A stretch of 64,000 nucleotides of DNA from Mycobacterium sp. JS623 (GCF_000328565.1 NC_019966.1:2232001-2296000); one strand, 5' to 3'. Shown: positions 40,085-49,906, counted from the first letter of the stretch. Notes: generated by a model from the letters alone, not told the origin. Translations and numbers: made by a program.

Positions 40085-40600
40085 ATGGACCTGGTAGTCG
40101 GTCGGGTCGTCAGAGCGCACGGCGTCGCCGGCGAGATCGTCGTCGAGATCCGCACCGACGATCCCGACATCCGCTTCGCGCCTGGCTCGTCCTTGCGCGG
40201 CAAGCCATCTCGCGGTGGGCCCGAAAGTCGCTACGTCATCGATTCGGTCCGCGACCACGGCGGGCGACTGCTGGTGCGCCTGGAAGGCGTTGCCGATCGC
40301 AACGCCGCCGACGCCTTGCGGGGCACGGTGTTCATCGTCGACTCGGCGGATCTGCCGCCGATCGAAGACCCCGACGAGTTCTACGACCACCAGCTCGAAG
40401 GGCTACGGGTCGTGACGACCGCCGGCGGTGCCATCGGCTCGGTCGCGGAGGTATTGCACACCGCGGCAGGCGAATTGCTTTCGGTGCGCAGCGATGAGGG
40501 CGAGGTGTTGGTGCCGTTCGTCAGCGCCATCGTGACGTCGGTGTCGCTGGCCGACCAGACCATCGTGATCGACCCACCCGATGGCCTACTGGAGCTATAG
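40085..40600 (+). CDS. rimM: Ribosome maturation factor RimM
   Basis: A 171-aa factor for 30S head assembly that binds S19. The N-terminal domain has [18 protein letters not shown], and the PRC-barrel domain has [12 protein letters not shown] and [13 protein letters not shown] 40085 gives the usual start. It lies 7 bp after khpA in the rpsP operon. Confidence 0.95.
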   Translation: MDLVVGRVVRAHGVAGEIVVEIRTDDPDIRFAPGSSLRGKPSRGGPESRYVIDSVRDHGGRLLVRLEGVADRNAADALRGTVFIVDSADLPPIEDPDEFYDHQLEGLRVVTTAGGAIGSVAEVLHTAAGELLSVRSDEGEVLVPFVSAIVTSVSLADQTIVIDPPDGLLEL

Positions 40601-40613
40601 GGGGTGCGCCGCC

Positions 40614-41291
40614 GTGCAGATTGACGTCATCACGATCTTCCCGGACTACCTGGATTCGCTGCGACAGTCGTTGGCGGGCAAGGCGATTGAGGCCGGCATC
40701 GTGGAATTGGCCGTGCACGATCTGCGCCGGTGGACCCACGACGTCCACAAGTCCGTCGACGACTCACCGTACGGCGGCGGCCCCGGAATGGTGATGAAGG
40801 CGCCGGTGTGGGGGGATGCGCTCGACGAAATCTGCTCGGACGAAACACTTCTGATCGTGCCCACCCCGGCGGGCCGGCTGTTCGGACAGGCCGATGCGCA
40901 GCGGTGGAGCACCGAGAAGCACCTGGTGTTCGCATGCGGACGGTACGAAGGCATCGATCAGCGCGTCGTCGACGACGCGGCCCGCCGAATGCGGGTCGAA
41001 GAAGTCTCGATCGGCGACTATGTGCTGCCGGGCGGTGAGTCAGCCACGCTGGTAATGATCGAGGCGATGGTTCGTTTGCTTCCCGATGTGCTCGGCAATC
41101 CTGCGTCACACCAAGACGATTCCCACTCCAACGGGTTGCTGGAGGGTCCGAGCTACACCCGGCCGCCCAGCTGGCGGGGACTCGACGTCCCCGAAATACT
41201 GCTGTCGGGTGACCACGCGAAAATCGCGGCGTGGCGATATGAGCAGGGGCTGCAGCGGACGCGTGAGCGTCGTCCCGATCTGCTCGACTAG
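40614..41291 (+). CDS. trmD: tRNA (guanine37-N1)-methyltransferase
   Basis: A SPOUT-class knotted methyltransferase of 225 aa. It has [10 protein letters not shown] at the start, the [12 protein letters not shown] loop, the trefoil-knot segment [12 protein letters not shown], and [13 protein letters not shown]. m1G37 prevents +1 frameshifting. GTG 40614 agrees with the conserved family start. The TAG stop shares CTAG with the stop of convergent lppW. Confidence 0.95.
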   Translation: MQIDVITIFPDYLDSLRQSLAGKAIEAGIVELAVHDLRRWTHDVHKSVDDSPYGGGPGMVMKAPVWGDALDEICSDETLLIVPTPAGRLFGQADAQRWSTEKHLVFACGRYEGIDQRVVDDAARRMRVEEVSIGDYVLPGGESATLVMIEAMVRLLPDVLGNPASHQDDSHSNGLLEGPSYTRPPSWRGLDVPEILLSGDHAKIAAWRYEQGLQRTRERRPDLLD

Positions 41292-42232
41292 ATCCGGCCG
41301 CCGGGGAACATCGTCTTGACGGCGTGGGTGATGGTGGCGCGGGCCGTATCTGCATCGGTGGTTTGCATCGCCCCGATGGCGACGACGTATCGGCGGTCCG
41401 GTCCGATCACGCCCGTCGACAGGTGCACCCAGTTGCCGCCGTTCCAGCAGCAGAACCAGCCTTGCTTGACGGCCACCGACTCCGAGTAGAGCCCCTCGGG
41501 GATGCCGAACCGCTGCGGATACACGCCGTCGGGCATCGTGCCGTCGATCGCTATCGGTGTCGAGGCTGCCAGGTTGGACAGAATGATGTTCGCCCGCTCG
41601 GGCGGCAACCCGCCGCTGCCGTCGAGCAGCTTGTCGTAATACTGGACGAGGTCACCTGTGGTGCTCAACGTGTTGTACCAGCGACCGTCGTAGGGTGTCG
41701 TGGTCGCACCCAGGCCGTACCGCGCGGTGACCCGCGAAACGATCGCGCTGCCGCCACCGCGGTTCCAGAAAACCTCGGCTGCGCTGTCGTCAGAAGAGCG
41801 CAACATGTCATCGAACGATTGCCGGTCGTCGGCAGACAGCCGAGTCTGCCCCTTCGCTTCCTGCAGCAGCAGGTCGTCGGCGATGAACAGCTTGACCACC
41901 GAGGCGATCGGCATTGCCTTGTTGTTGCCGTTGGTGACAATTTGCCCGGTGTTGCGATCAAGGACGGTGATCGTGACCTCGGCACCGGCCTTCGCGGCCT
42001 CTCTCGTCGCCTGTTCGGCCCGGGTGTCAAGGCCCGCGAAAGTGGCCGCGGGCTCGTCGGGCGGGGACTCGGGCAGCGGGGCCCTCGTGCCCATCGGGGC
42101 GATAACGGTCAGCTGGGGGCCTGCGGGCGCCGCCGTGTCGCCGTAGACCTTGGCTTCACAACCGGCGAGAAGTGGCGCCAGAATGGCGACGGCAGCGGTC
42201 GCCGTGACCAATGTCGGCGGCCGCCGTCGCAT
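41288..42232 (-). CDS. lppW: Lipoprotein LppW, beta-lactamase-like serine hydrolase fold
   Basis: A 314-aa lipoprotein. ATG 42232 gives a signal sequence ending in lipobox LAGC with Cys25. An in-frame ATG at 42412 would give an implausible leader. The mature part resembles class A beta-lactamase/PBP folds: [12 protein letters not shown] contains a Ser-x-x-Lys-like SVVK, and [11 protein letters not shown] fits an SDN-like loop. Activity is unproven. It matches Rv2905 in position and length. Confidence 0.88.
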   Translation of the reverse strand: MRRRPPTLVTATAAVAILAPLLAGCEAKVYGDTAAPAGPQLTVIAPMGTRAPLPESPPDEPAATFAGLDTRAEQATREAAKAGAEVTITVLDRNTGQIVTNGNNKAMPIASVVKLFIADDLLLQEAKGQTRLSADDRQSFDDMLRSSDDSAAEVFWNRGGGSAIVSRVTARYGLGATTTPYDGRWYNTLSTTGDLVQYYDKLLDGSGGLPPERANIILSNLAASTPIAIDGTMPDGVYPQRFGIPEGLYSESVAVKQGWFCCWNGGNWVHLSTGVIGPDRRYVVAIGAMQTTDADTARATITHAVKTMFPGGRI

Positions 42233-42365
42233 GGTTCTCCCTCGCGTCTTCCGATCCCGGATCGGGTTTGCCCTCCGCCCTGCCGGAAGCTTCAGCCTAG
42301 CGGTTGGTTGTCCGCGTCGCGTGCTTAGCGCGGCTGCGCGTTTCGCGGTGTGGTCGGGCGGCGAT

Positions 42366-42395
42366 TTCACTGGATCGGGGCACGTCTGGCACAAT
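42366..42395 (+). promoter_or_regulatory. Promoter of rplS
   Basis: -35-like TTCACT (42366-42371), an 18-bp spacer, and -10-like CACAAT (42390-42395). It shares the core TCTGGCACAAT with the rpsP promoter. It lies inside the 5' region upstream of lppW on the other strand. Confidence 0.6.
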
Positions 42396-42523
42396 TGAGC
42401 AGTTGTCCGCATGGGCCGAATGCCGCCCGCCGCGAGACGCCCAGATACGCCCGAACAGATCGGCTCGGCTACCCGTCACATTGTGAGGCGCCCGCAGCCG
42501 CCAACAACAAGGAAGTGTCACCG

Positions 42524-42865
42524 ATGAACACGCTGGACTTCGTCGATCAGACGTCGCTGCGCGACGACATTCCGACATTCGGCCCCGGCGACACCGTTAA
42601 CGTGCACGTCAAGGTCATCGAGGGCTCCAAAGAGCGCATCCAGGTCTTCAAGGGTGTCGTTCTTCGCCGTCAGGGCGGCGGCGTCCGCGAGACCTTCACC
42701 GTCCGCAAGGAAAGCTATGGCGTCGGCGTCGAGCGGACCTTCCCGGTGCATTCGCCCAATATCGATCACATAGACGTCGTCACCCGTGGCGACGTGCGCC
42801 GCGCGAAGCTCTACTACCTGCGCGAGCTGCGTGGCAAGAAGGCCAAGATCAAGGAGAAGCGCTGA
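42524..42865 (+). CDS. rplS: 50S ribosomal protein L19
   Basis: A 113-aa bL19 located at the subunit interface. It has [41 protein letters not shown] and the basic C-terminus [14 protein letters not shown]. It starts at ATG 42524 after a leader of about 120 nt and begins the rplS-lepB-rnhB-DUF2469 cluster. Confidence 0.97.
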   Translation: MNTLDFVDQTSLRDDIPTFGPGDTVNVHVKVIEGSKERIQVFKGVVLRRQGGGVRETFTVRKESYGVGVERTFPVHSPNIDHIDVVTRGDVRRAKLYYLRELRGKKAKIKEKR

Positions 42866-42942
42866 CTTCGGGTTTCGACGAGGTCTGATCCTTGGCAACC
42901 GAGGAGCGCGGCGGTAAGCACCGCGCTGGCTACTCTGATGCG

Positions 42943-43788
42943 GTGACCGACTCTACGGACCCTCAGGACGCGTCTTCCGACCCAACGCCCGAATGGTCTG
43001 ACTCGGCCACTGACGAGAAGGCCGACGCGGTCACCGACGAAAAAGTCGAAGAACCCAAAAAGCGTGGCGCGCTGCGGGAAGCGGCGCTGCTGATCACCAT
43101 CGCGGTGGTGCTCTACTACGTGATGCTGACGTTCGTCGCGCGGCCCTATCTGATCCCGTCGGAATCGATGGAGCCCACGCTGCACGGCTGCGCAGGCTGC
43201 ACGGGTGACCGGATCATGGTGGACAAGCTCACCTACCGGTTCGGCACTCCGCAGCCGGGTGACGTGATCGTGTTCAAGGGCCCGCCCAACTGGAATATCG
43301 GCTACAAGTCGATTCGCTCCAAGAACACGGCCGTGCGCTTCGTGCAGAACACGCTCTCGTTCATCGGCTTCGTGCCGCCCGACGAGAACGACTTGGTCAA
43401 ACGTGTGATCGCCACGGGCGGGCAGACCGTCCAATGCCGTGCCGACACCGGGCTCACGGTCGACGGAAAGAAGCTCAACGAGCCGTATCTCGACCCGTCG
43501 ACGATGCTGGCCGACCCCAAGATCTACCCGTGCCTTGGCCCCGAGTTCGGGCCGGTCAAGGTGCCCGATGGTCGGCTGTGGGTGATGGGCGACAACCGCA
43601 CCCACTCGGCGGATTCCCGTGCGCACTGCGGCAGTACGCCCGCCGATGCGCGGCAGGGACTGATCTGCACGGGTGACCCCACGCCGGGCACGGTGCCGAT
43701 AGACAATGTCATTGGAAAGGCACGGTTCATCGCCTGGCCGCCGTCGCGGTGGGGTGGAGTCCATGCGGTGGACCCACAGACTCAATAG
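42943..43788 (+). CDS. lepB: Signal peptidase I
   Basis: A membrane-bound type I signal peptidase of 281 aa. An acidic cytoplasmic N-terminus precedes one transmembrane helix (residues about 46-66). Catalytic Ser75 lies in PSESMEPTL and catalytic Lys153 in [10 protein letters not shown]; box E is [12 protein letters not shown] prefer GTG 42943 because VTDSTDPQ aligns with the known mycobacterial start. A TTG at 42892 would add 17 residues. Confidence 0.94.
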   Translation: MTDSTDPQDASSDPTPEWSDSATDEKADAVTDEKVEEPKKRGALREAALLITIAVVLYYVMLTFVARPYLIPSESMEPTLHGCAGCTGDRIMVDKLTYRFGTPQPGDVIVFKGPPNWNIGYKSIRSKNTAVRFVQNTLSFIGFVPPDENDLVKRVIATGGQTVQCRADTGLTVDGKKLNEPYLDPSTMLADPKIYPCLGPEFGPVKVPDGRLWVMGDNRTHSADSRAHCGSTPADARQGLICTGDPTPGTVPIDNVIGKARFIAWPPSRWGGVHAVDPQTQ

Positions 43789-43808
43789 CTCATAGGGGGA
43801 AGCTGCTC

Positions 43809-44528
43809 TTGCCCGCGACATGGCCTCCGCGAACTGTGATCCGGAAGTCCTCGGGCCTGCGCACCCTGGAGTCCGCGCTGTACCGCGGCGGACTCGGTCC
43901 GGTGGCGGGCGTCGACGAGGTCGGCCGTGGCGCGTGCGCGGGCCCGCTGGTGGTGGCGGCGTGCGTGCTGGGACCGAACCGATTCGAAAGTCTCTCGGCG
44001 CTCGACGACTCCAAGAAGCTCAACGAAAAGGAGCGTGAGCGGCTGTTTCCGCTGATTCGCCGCTACGCCTTGGCTTATCACGTGGTGTTCATCCCGTCGG
44101 CCGAGGTGGATCGCCGGGGCGTGCACGTCGCGAACATCGAGGGCATGCGGCGGGCGGTGGCCGGCCTGTCGGTTCGGCCTGGTTATGTGCTTTCTGACGG
44201 GTTCCGGGTGCCGGGGCTCGCGGTGCCCTCACTGCCGGTGGTCGGCGGCGACGCGGCTGCGGCCTGCATCGCAGCCGCCAGCGTGCTGGCGAAGGTCAGC
44301 CGCGACCGGCTGATGGTCACGATGGAGGCCGAGCATCCGGGATACGGGTTCGCCGAGCACAAGGGTTACAGCACCCCGGCCCACAGTGCCGCGCTGGCGG
44401 AGTTGGGGCCCTGCAGTCAGCACCGATATTCCTTCATCAACGTGCGCCGACTGGTGGCGGTCGAGGGTGAACTGGTGCCGGACACCGCTCTGGAGTGGGA
44501 ACCCGAGCAGCAGAGCCAATTGGGGTAG
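43809..44528 (+). CDS. rnhB: Ribonuclease HII
   Basis: Cleaves RNA in RNA/DNA hybrids and at single ribonucleotides. The 239-aa protein has the acidic residues Asp36/Glu37 ([14 protein letters not shown]) and further carboxylates in [12 protein letters not shown] and SDGFRVP. TTG 43809 is chosen because AGGGGGA lies just upstream (43794-43800) and [10 protein letters not shown] aligns with known starts; no ATG or GTG lies near it. Confidence 0.93.
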   Translation: MPATWPPRTVIRKSSGLRTLESALYRGGLGPVAGVDEVGRGACAGPLVVAACVLGPNRFESLSALDDSKKLNEKERERLFPLIRRYALAYHVVFIPSAEVDRRGVHVANIEGMRRAVAGLSVRPGYVLSDGFRVPGLAVPSLPVVGGDAAAACIAAASVLAKVSRDRLMVTMEAEHPGYGFAEHKGYSTPAHSAALAELGPCSQHRYSFINVRRLVAVEGELVPDTALEWEPEQQSQLG

Positions 44529-44569
44529 GGGAGAATGGACCGCGATCGATATGAAGGACAGCTGAGCCG

Positions 44570-44875
44570 ATGAGTGCCGAGGATCTCGAGAAGTATGAAA
44601 CCGAGATGGAGCTCTCGCTCTACCGCGAATACAAGGACATCGTCGGTCAGTTCAGCTATGTCGTGGAGACCGAGCGGCGGTTCTACCTGGCCAACAGCGT
44701 GGAGCTGGTGCCGCGCAACTCCGAGGGCGAGGTCTATTTCGAGCTGAGGCTGGCCGACGCCTGGGTGTGGGACATGTACCGGCCGGCTCGGTTCGTCAAG
44801 CAGGTCAGGGTGATCACGTTCAAGGACGTGAACATCGAAGAGGTCGAGAAGCCCGAGCTGCGACTCCCCGAGTAG
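44570..44875 (+). CDS. DUF2469 protein
   Basis: A 101-aa acidic protein, highly conserved in actinobacteria (SAEDLEKYETEMELSLYREYKD, YFELRLADAWVWDMYRPARFV). Function is unknown; it is nearly always found after rnhB. It marks the end of the conserved block, since the next genes are broken. Confidence 0.92.
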   Translation: MSAEDLEKYETEMELSLYREYKDIVGQFSYVVETERRFYLANSVELVPRNSEGEVYFELRLADAWVWDMYRPARFVKQVRVITFKDVNIEEVEKPELRLPE

Positions 44876-45212
44876 TCATCCGAAAGCGCCCCGCGGGATC
44901 GTCGATGGCAGGTCGACCAAGCTGAGCAAGCCAGCGGGCGCCGCAATGACAAATGGCACGGCATTGACCACTCGCATGGCAGTCGCCACCATTGCGTCCG
45001 CGCCCGACGTCATGCCCTCGATGCCCGCCTGTTTGCGGTCGCGAACCGTCGCCGCCATCGTGCAATCGATGTCGGGTTGACCGGTGATCACGACGCGGTA
45101 GCCGAGCGCGCCAGGACGCGTGGGCCAGTCGGGCGCGACGTCAGGCGCCAGCCGGGTGACGTGTTCGATGACGATCGCTTCACGCCCGTCGACCACACCG
45201 ATGAGGCGCAGG
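44876..45212 (-). pseudogene. C-terminal fragment of a DapB-like oxidoreductase
   Basis: About 110 codons encode the C-terminal half of a dihydrodipicolinate-reductase-like protein (VVDGREAIVIEHVTR, MVATAMRVVNAVPFVI, APAGLLS). They run on the minus strand and end against the DUF2469 stop. The C-terminus resembles that of the frameshifted gene at 45376 (MAATAMRVVNAIPFVV, DAPAGLLSSLDMP). The N-terminal NAD-binding half is missing; upstream of about 45212 the frame is antisense to another fragment. This is a truncated copy at a rearrangement point. Confidence 0.7.
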
Positions 45213-45361
45213 GTCCGTACCGCATCTTCACCATTGACGATGCGGCCGCGTATATCCGCAGCGGCAAGCCGCTTCCACTGCTCCCGCTGTACGCGGGCGT
45301 CCCGCCCGACATGGCGTGGCCGTACCTGGAACGCGCCGTGATGGCGACCGAACGCGCATGA
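45213..45361 (+). pseudogene. C-terminal fragment, possibly of an LLM-class oxidoreductase
   Basis: About 49 codons (GPYRIFTIDDAAAYIRSGK, then PLYAGVPPDMAWPYLERAV) end at TGA 45359-45361. The PLYAGVPPDMAW segment resembles the C-terminus of luciferase-like F420/FMN oxidoreductases, but the match is short. The preceding frame is antisense to the other fragment. It ends 14 bp before the next gene, to which it was probably coupled. Confidence 0.4.
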
Positions 45362-45375
45362 GCGGAGGTCAGCAA

Positions 45376-46262
45376 ATGCCAACACCCCGTCGGACAGTGG
45401 TGTGGTCGACAGGCGGAGTCGGGTCGATCGCCGTCGACGCGATCGCCCGCCACCCCGATCTCGAGCCCGTGGGCGTCTGGGTGCATTCCGCCGACAAGAT
45501 CGGCAGAGTCGCAGGCGAGCTGGCCGGTGGTGACCCGATCGGAGTGACGGCCACCAACGATGGTTCCGAACTCATCGCGCTGAAACCCGACTGCGTCGTG
45601 TATGCGGCCAGCGGCCCAGAACGTGACGCGGGCGCGGTGCCCGACTACGTCAAGCTGTGGGGGCCGGAATCAATGTGGTGTCAACGACTTCCACCAGCCT
45701 GGTCTATCTGTCGGTGTACTACTCGCCTGACTGGCTCGACCAGATGCATGACGCCGCTGAGTCGGGCCATGTGTCGTTCTACGCCTCCGGCATCTTCCCG
45801 GGTTTCGCGTCGGATCAGCTCGCGTTGCTCCTGGCGACGCAGTCCAAGACGATCCGGACGCTCAAGGTCACCGAGGTGGCGTTCAACGACCATTATCCGA
45901 TGGCCGACGTGATGCGCAATGGCACGGGTTTCGGTCATCCACTGGATTTCGAGCCGATGCTCAAGACTCCTGGCTTTAGCGAAATGGCTTGGAAGGCACC
46001 GATCTATCTTATGGCCGCTGGCCTGGGAGTCGATGTCGACGAGGTGCATGGGTCGCTTGATCGACGACTCACCGATAGAGATATTGAGGTCGCGTTCGGG
46101 ACCATCAAGGCAGGAACGTGTGGTGCGGTATGCACGCGTGCCGCGATGGCCGCCACCGCCATGCGCGTCGTCAATGCGATCCCGTTCGTGGTGGACGCTC
46201 CGGCAGGGCTGCTCAGCTCGCTCGACATGCCGAATACCTTGCCGCGGTACGCCTTCGAGTGA
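45376..46262 (+). pseudogene. DapB-like NAD(P)H-dependent oxidoreductase, frameshifted
   Basis: Codons 1-93 read RRTVVWSTGGVGSIAVDAI and continue to VPDYVKLW. The homologous continuation GAGINVVSTTST lies in another frame from about 45657 to the stop at 46262. A single missing base near 45650-45657 (CTGTGGGGGCC) accounts for it. The family, often annotated dihydrodipicolinate reductase or amine-dehydrogenase-like, has a Rossmann N-domain. GGAGG precedes ATG 45376. It is inactive unless the shift is a sequencing error or programmed. Confidence 0.75.
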
Positions 46263-46270
46263 CGACAGAA

Positions 46271-46314
46271 AGTGACAATGATGGTTGACACTGTAACGCG
46301 CCGGACCGTAGCGT
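46271..46314 (+). promoter_or_regulatory. Promoter and palindrome upstream of first P450
   Basis: The 22-bp imperfect palindrome AGTGACAA-N6-TTGACACT (46271-46292, 7 of 8 arm pairs) overlaps a -35 TTGACA (46285-46290). An 18-bp spacer leads to TAGCGT (46309-46314). It differs from the GAAC/GGTT motif elsewhere in the island, so a separate regulator is likely. Confidence 0.5.
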
Positions 46315-46347
46315 CGTCGGCACGAATCTCTGGGCGGAGGTGGTGAA

Positions 46348-47544
46348 GTGACCGAGGCAGGTGCCGTCGAAGTGTACTACGACCCATTCGATTTCGAGAT
46401 CGACAATGATCCCTATCCGGCGTGGAAGCTGCTTCGGGACGAAGCGCCGCTGTATTACAACGACAAGTTCGATTTCTACGCTTTGAGCAGATATGAGGAC
46501 GTGGCGCGAGAGTTGCCGAACTGGGAGTCGTACCGCTCGGGTCGCGGTACGACCATGGATGTCATCACGAGCGGAGTCGAGGTCCCGCCCGGCGTCATCC
46601 TGTTCGAGGATCCGCCACTGCACGACCTTCATCGACGTTTGCTGTCAAGGGTTTTCACGCCGCGACGCATGGAGGAGATCGAACCCCTGACGCGGCAGTT
46701 CTGTGTGCGCGCACTCGACCCGATAATCGGTTCGACCCGATTCGACTTCATCGGCGACATCGGCGCGATGGTGCCGATGCGGACGATCGGGTACTTGTTG
46801 GGCATTCCCGAAGAGGATCAGGGGGGAATACGGGATAAGACCGATCGAGCGCTTGGCCTCAAAGAGGGCACGTTCAGAACGGTCACGGCGGATGCCTTCG
46901 AGAACAGTTTCCAGCTGTTCGCGGAGTACATCGAATGGCGATCAGATCATCCTTCGGATGATCTGATGACGCAGTTGCTCAACGCCGAGATCGAGGAAGA
47001 CGGGGCTCGAAGGCGCCTCACGCGCACCGAAGTCCTCACCTACACCAGCATGATCGCCGGCGCAGGCAATGAGACAACCACTCGTCTTGTTGGGTTCATC
47101 GGGCAGCTGCTGTCCGAACACCCCGACCAGCGCAGGCAGCTGGCGGACGACTTCTCGCTCATCCCAAGGGCGATCGAAGAGGTGCTTCGCTACGAAGCGC
47201 CGTCACCCGTGCAGGCGCGCTACGTCGCCCGCGACGTCCAGTGCCACGGCCAGACCATTCGCGAAGGGTCGGTCATGTTGTTGCTCAACGGTTCGGCGAA
47301 CCGCGACGAGCGGCATTTCCCCGACGCCGAGAAATTCGACATCCACCGCAGCGGTGGGCATCTCAGCTTCGGCCAGGGGCTGCACTTCTGCCTGGGCTCG
47401 GCGCTGGCGCGGATGCAGGCGCGGGTGGTGCTCGAGGAGGTGCTCACGCGCTGGCCCGACTGGGAAGTCGACTATGACAACGCGACCATGGCGCACACCT
47501 CGAGCGTTCGGGGCTGGGGCAAGCTGCCCGTGACGATCGGGTAG
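46348..47544 (+). CDS. Cytochrome P450 (first of three)
   Basis: A 398-aa soluble bacterial P450. The I-helix oxygen motif is AGAGNETTTRLVG, the K-helix ExxR is EEVLRYE, and the heme loop FGQGLHFCLG has axial Cys348. The substrate cannot be assigned. GTG 46348 has GGAGG at 46335-46339 upstream. It is the first gene of the accessory island and converges on the double-TetR gene with 2 bp between stops. Confidence 0.95.
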   Translation: MTEAGAVEVYYDPFDFEIDNDPYPAWKLLRDEAPLYYNDKFDFYALSRYEDVARELPNWESYRSGRGTTMDVITSGVEVPPGVILFEDPPLHDLHRRLLSRVFTPRRMEEIEPLTRQFCVRALDPIIGSTRFDFIGDIGAMVPMRTIGYLLGIPEEDQGGIRDKTDRALGLKEGTFRTVTADAFENSFQLFAEYIEWRSDHPSDDLMTQLLNAEIEEDGARRRLTRTEVLTYTSMIAGAGNETTTRLVGFIGQLLSEHPDQRRQLADDFSLIPRAIEEVLRYEAPSPVQARYVARDVQCHGQTIREGSVMLLLNGSANRDERHFPDAEKFDIHRSGGHLSFGQGLHFCLGSALARMQARVVLEEVLTRWPDWEVDYDNATMAHTSSVRGWGKLPVTIG

Positions 47545-47546
47545 CG

Positions 47547-48830
47547 CTAGCTGCGGGCGATGACCCCACGCACCAATGTGTCGCGCACATGGAGCTGTGC
47601 TCGACGGGTGCCTAGGTCGTGAAGGATGTTCTCCGGGATCCATCCGATACCGATTACACTGCGGGCGAGGATCTCGTTCGACGGGCTGTCGATTGCGATG
47701 TCGCCGGACCGAATACCGTCAGCCAGTAGCGTTTTCATCTGCCGGACGCGTTTGGCGAACAACCACCCCGGATTCGGGGTGTCCGGAGGCGACTGGCGCA
47801 TCCAGGCCAGCTGAATACGGAACTCGTCGCCAAAGCGGTCTAGCGCGTTGGTGTTGACCCAACTCAGCGCATCCAACTTCTCGATCGGCGATGCATCCGA
47901 CCGGAGTACGTTCGTCCATCCCAATGCGACTTTCTCGCCGAACGACTGCATGATCGAGGCCAGCAGTTCATCCTTCGAACCGATCAGCCGATACACCGTT
48001 CCAGTGCCCATGTTCGCTGCGGACGCAATGTCTCTGATTGTCGTGACTTCGTATCCCTTGCGGCCGAATTCGGCTCGGGCGACCGCGCGGACATGCGCGG
48101 CCTTGTCGCGCGGCGCGGCTTCGCTGTCGTCGATCCAGGACCGCACGACGTCGTCGGCGGCGATGAACGCGGGGGAGCGGTCGAGATCGGCATCGGTCGG
48201 TGGAACGGCCGCGAGTCCCTCCAGCAGAATTCGGCATAACAACGTAGCCACTTTGTCCGCGCCGGCGTTGTGTCGGATGACGTCGAGCCCGACCTGCAGC
48301 ATCGACTGGACAATTCGATCGGCCAGCACGGGCAGCTCGACATCAGACCGCAGGTAGCCGCTCCATCGCGCCGCGCGCAGGGTCTGCAGCATCGACTCGA
48401 GGATCGCCGTCGGGCGCTGCTGGGCCAACGCCGTCAGTTCCGGGTTCGAACTCGGCCCTTCGTAGAACGTCATCTGCAATGCGGCGCGATGCGTGACCGC
48501 ACACTCGCCGATTGCCGCACTCAAATCGACAATCCGGTCGAACGCGGAACGTGAGTCGGCCTCGTCCAGCCTGGCCAACGTGCGCTCGGCGATGCGGTCG
48601 AGATCCTGGTGGTAGCGGCGAAGCAGCTCGACGAGAATGGCTTCTTTTGACTCGAAGTGGTGATACAGGCTGCCAGGCAGGATCCCCGCCGCCTCGGCGA
48701 TCTCCTGAAGGGAAGTGCGCAGGCCCGAGGTCGCGATCAACAACGCCGCGGTCTGCAGGATCTCCGTGCGCCTGGTGCCGTCGTCATAGGCGTGGCCGAG
48801 GTTGACCCCGAGGTCACGCTTCGGACTCAC
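47547..48830 (-). CDS. Tandem-fused double TetR-family regulator
   Basis: A 427-aa protein, about twice the usual TetR length, containing two complete units. HTH 1 is LQEIAEAAGILPGSLYHHFESKE near residues 40-66. HTH 2 is IRDIASAANMGTGTVYRLIGSKD near residues 255-280. Each is followed by a helical ligand-binding domain. A GAAC/GGTT 17-mer lies 29 bp upstream of its start (48859-48875), consistent with autoregulation. Three related sites lie in the island. Confidence 0.9.
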   Translation of the reverse strand: MSPKRDLGVNLGHAYDDGTRRTEILQTAALLIATSGLRTSLQEIAEAAGILPGSLYHHFESKEAILVELLRRYHQDLDRIAERTLARLDEADSRSAFDRIVDLSAAIGECAVTHRAALQMTFYEGPSSNPELTALAQQRPTAILESMLQTLRAARWSGYLRSDVELPVLADRIVQSMLQVGLDVIRHNAGADKVATLLCRILLEGLAAVPPTDADLDRSPAFIAADDVVRSWIDDSEAAPRDKAAHVRAVARAEFGRKGYEVTTIRDIASAANMGTGTVYRLIGSKDELLASIMQSFGEKVALGWTNVLRSDASPIEKLDALSWVNTNALDRFGDEFRIQLAWMRQSPPDTPNPGWLFAKRVRQMKTLLADGIRSGDIAIDSPSNEILARSVIGIGWIPENILHDLGTRRAQLHVRDTLVRGVIARS

Positions 48831-48858
48831 TCCTGACTCCCTCGTGGGTCGGCGAACT

Positions 48859-48875
48859 GAACGAATGTTTGGTTA
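48859..48875. promoter_or_regulatory. Island operator A (upstream of double-TetR gene)
   Basis: GAACGAATGTTTGGTTA. It abuts a minus-strand -10 (TAGCGT, 48876-48881), so binding should block transcription of the regulator gene. It is one of four sites with consensus GAACRRATRTTWGGTY. Confidence 0.65.
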
Positions 48876-48929
48876 ACGCTACCAGAGTCTTCTTCCACCG
48901 GACGCGGTCACGAGTTCGCCACCACCACG

Positions 48930-49859
48930 TCACGGCGCGATGCCCAACCGCTCACCGGCCTCGAACACCTCGTCGTAGATCGAACCGGGAACGCTAAACG
49001 GCTCGGTCGCCGACAGTTCGGTGAGATGTGCCCCGATGTCGTCGGCAGTCGGTTCGCTGTCGGGCTCGGCCGCCCATCCTTGGCCAAGGCCGATGAAGAC
49101 CCGCGCGAAGCGGCCGCCTAATGCCGAGAAATTCTGATGGGTGAACTCGCACGCCCGACTGGCCAGGTACACCACGATCGGGACCACGAGCTCGGGTCGT
49201 ATGGCCGTGAAGAAACCGCTGTCCTCGAGCGCTTTCGGATCACCGAGCGTTTCCGTAACCATCCGCGAAAGACCGAATGGCAGAACGGTATTGGCGAGGA
49301 TTCCGTGCGGCGCGCCCTCCAGCGCGATCACGTTGGTGAGGCCGACCAGACCAGCCTTGGCCGCCGCATAGTGCGCCTCCAGATGCTGGCCGAACAATCC
49401 CGCCGAGGAGGCGATGAATACGAATCGGCCGTAGCCTTGTGACTTCATCACTCGGTAGGCGGGCTGCGCCAGATAGAACCCGCCGTCGAGGTGCACGCGC
49501 AGCATGCGCCGCCAGTCGTCTGGCGTGATCTCGTCGAACGGAATGTTGTTGAAGATGCCCGCATTGCTGACAACTGCGTCCAGGCGCCCGAACTCATCGA
49601 GGGCGGTCTGCACAATCGCCTGACCGCCGGCAGGACTGTCCACCGAATCGTGGGAAGCCACCGCCGTGCCTCCCGCCGCAGCGATCTCGGCGACGACCCC
49701 GTCGGCAACCGTGGCGTCGGAGCCCTCACCGCCCATCGAGCCCCCGACGTCATTGACCACCACCGATGCGCCGCGACGGCCGAGTTCCATCGCATACAGC
49801 CGACCCAGCCCGCGGCCGGCGCCGGTGACCACCGCCACCTGTCCCGTGAAGTCGATCAT
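48930..49859 (-). CDS. SDR-family dehydrogenase (3-hydroxyacyl-CoA type)
   Basis: A 309-aa short-chain dehydrogenase with the cofactor motif TGAGRGLG (residues 12-19), NNVGG-like VNDVGGSMGGEGSD, SNAG, and catalytic YAAAK. The VNDVGG segment resembles the (3R)-hydroxyacyl-CoA dehydrogenase/MFE2 branch. ATG 49859 is the real start; the longer open frame upstream covers the promoter. It is divergent from the vWA gene across operator B. Confidence 0.9.
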   Translation of the reverse strand: MIDFTGQVAVVTGAGRGLGRLYAMELGRRGASVVVNDVGGSMGGEGSDATVADGVVAEIAAAGGTAVASHDSVDSPAGGQAIVQTALDEFGRLDAVVSNAGIFNNIPFDEITPDDWRRMLRVHLDGGFYLAQPAYRVMKSQGYGRFVFIASSAGLFGQHLEAHYAAAKAGLVGLTNVIALEGAPHGILANTVLPFGLSRMVTETLGDPKALEDSGFFTAIRPELVVPIVVYLASRACEFTHQNFSALGGRFARVFIGLGQGWAAEPDSEPTADDIGAHLTELSATEPFSVPGSIYDEVFEAGERLGIAP

Positions 49860-49876
49860 GGGGTGCTCCTTGCCAA

Positions 49877-49906
49877 TTGACTCTGGTTGGATGCGAACCC
49901 TACGGT
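49877..49906 (+). promoter_or_regulatory. Promoter of the vWA gene
   Basis: -35 TTGACT (49877-49882), an 18-bp spacer, and -10 TACGGT (49901-49906), immediately followed by operator B. Confidence 0.6.
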
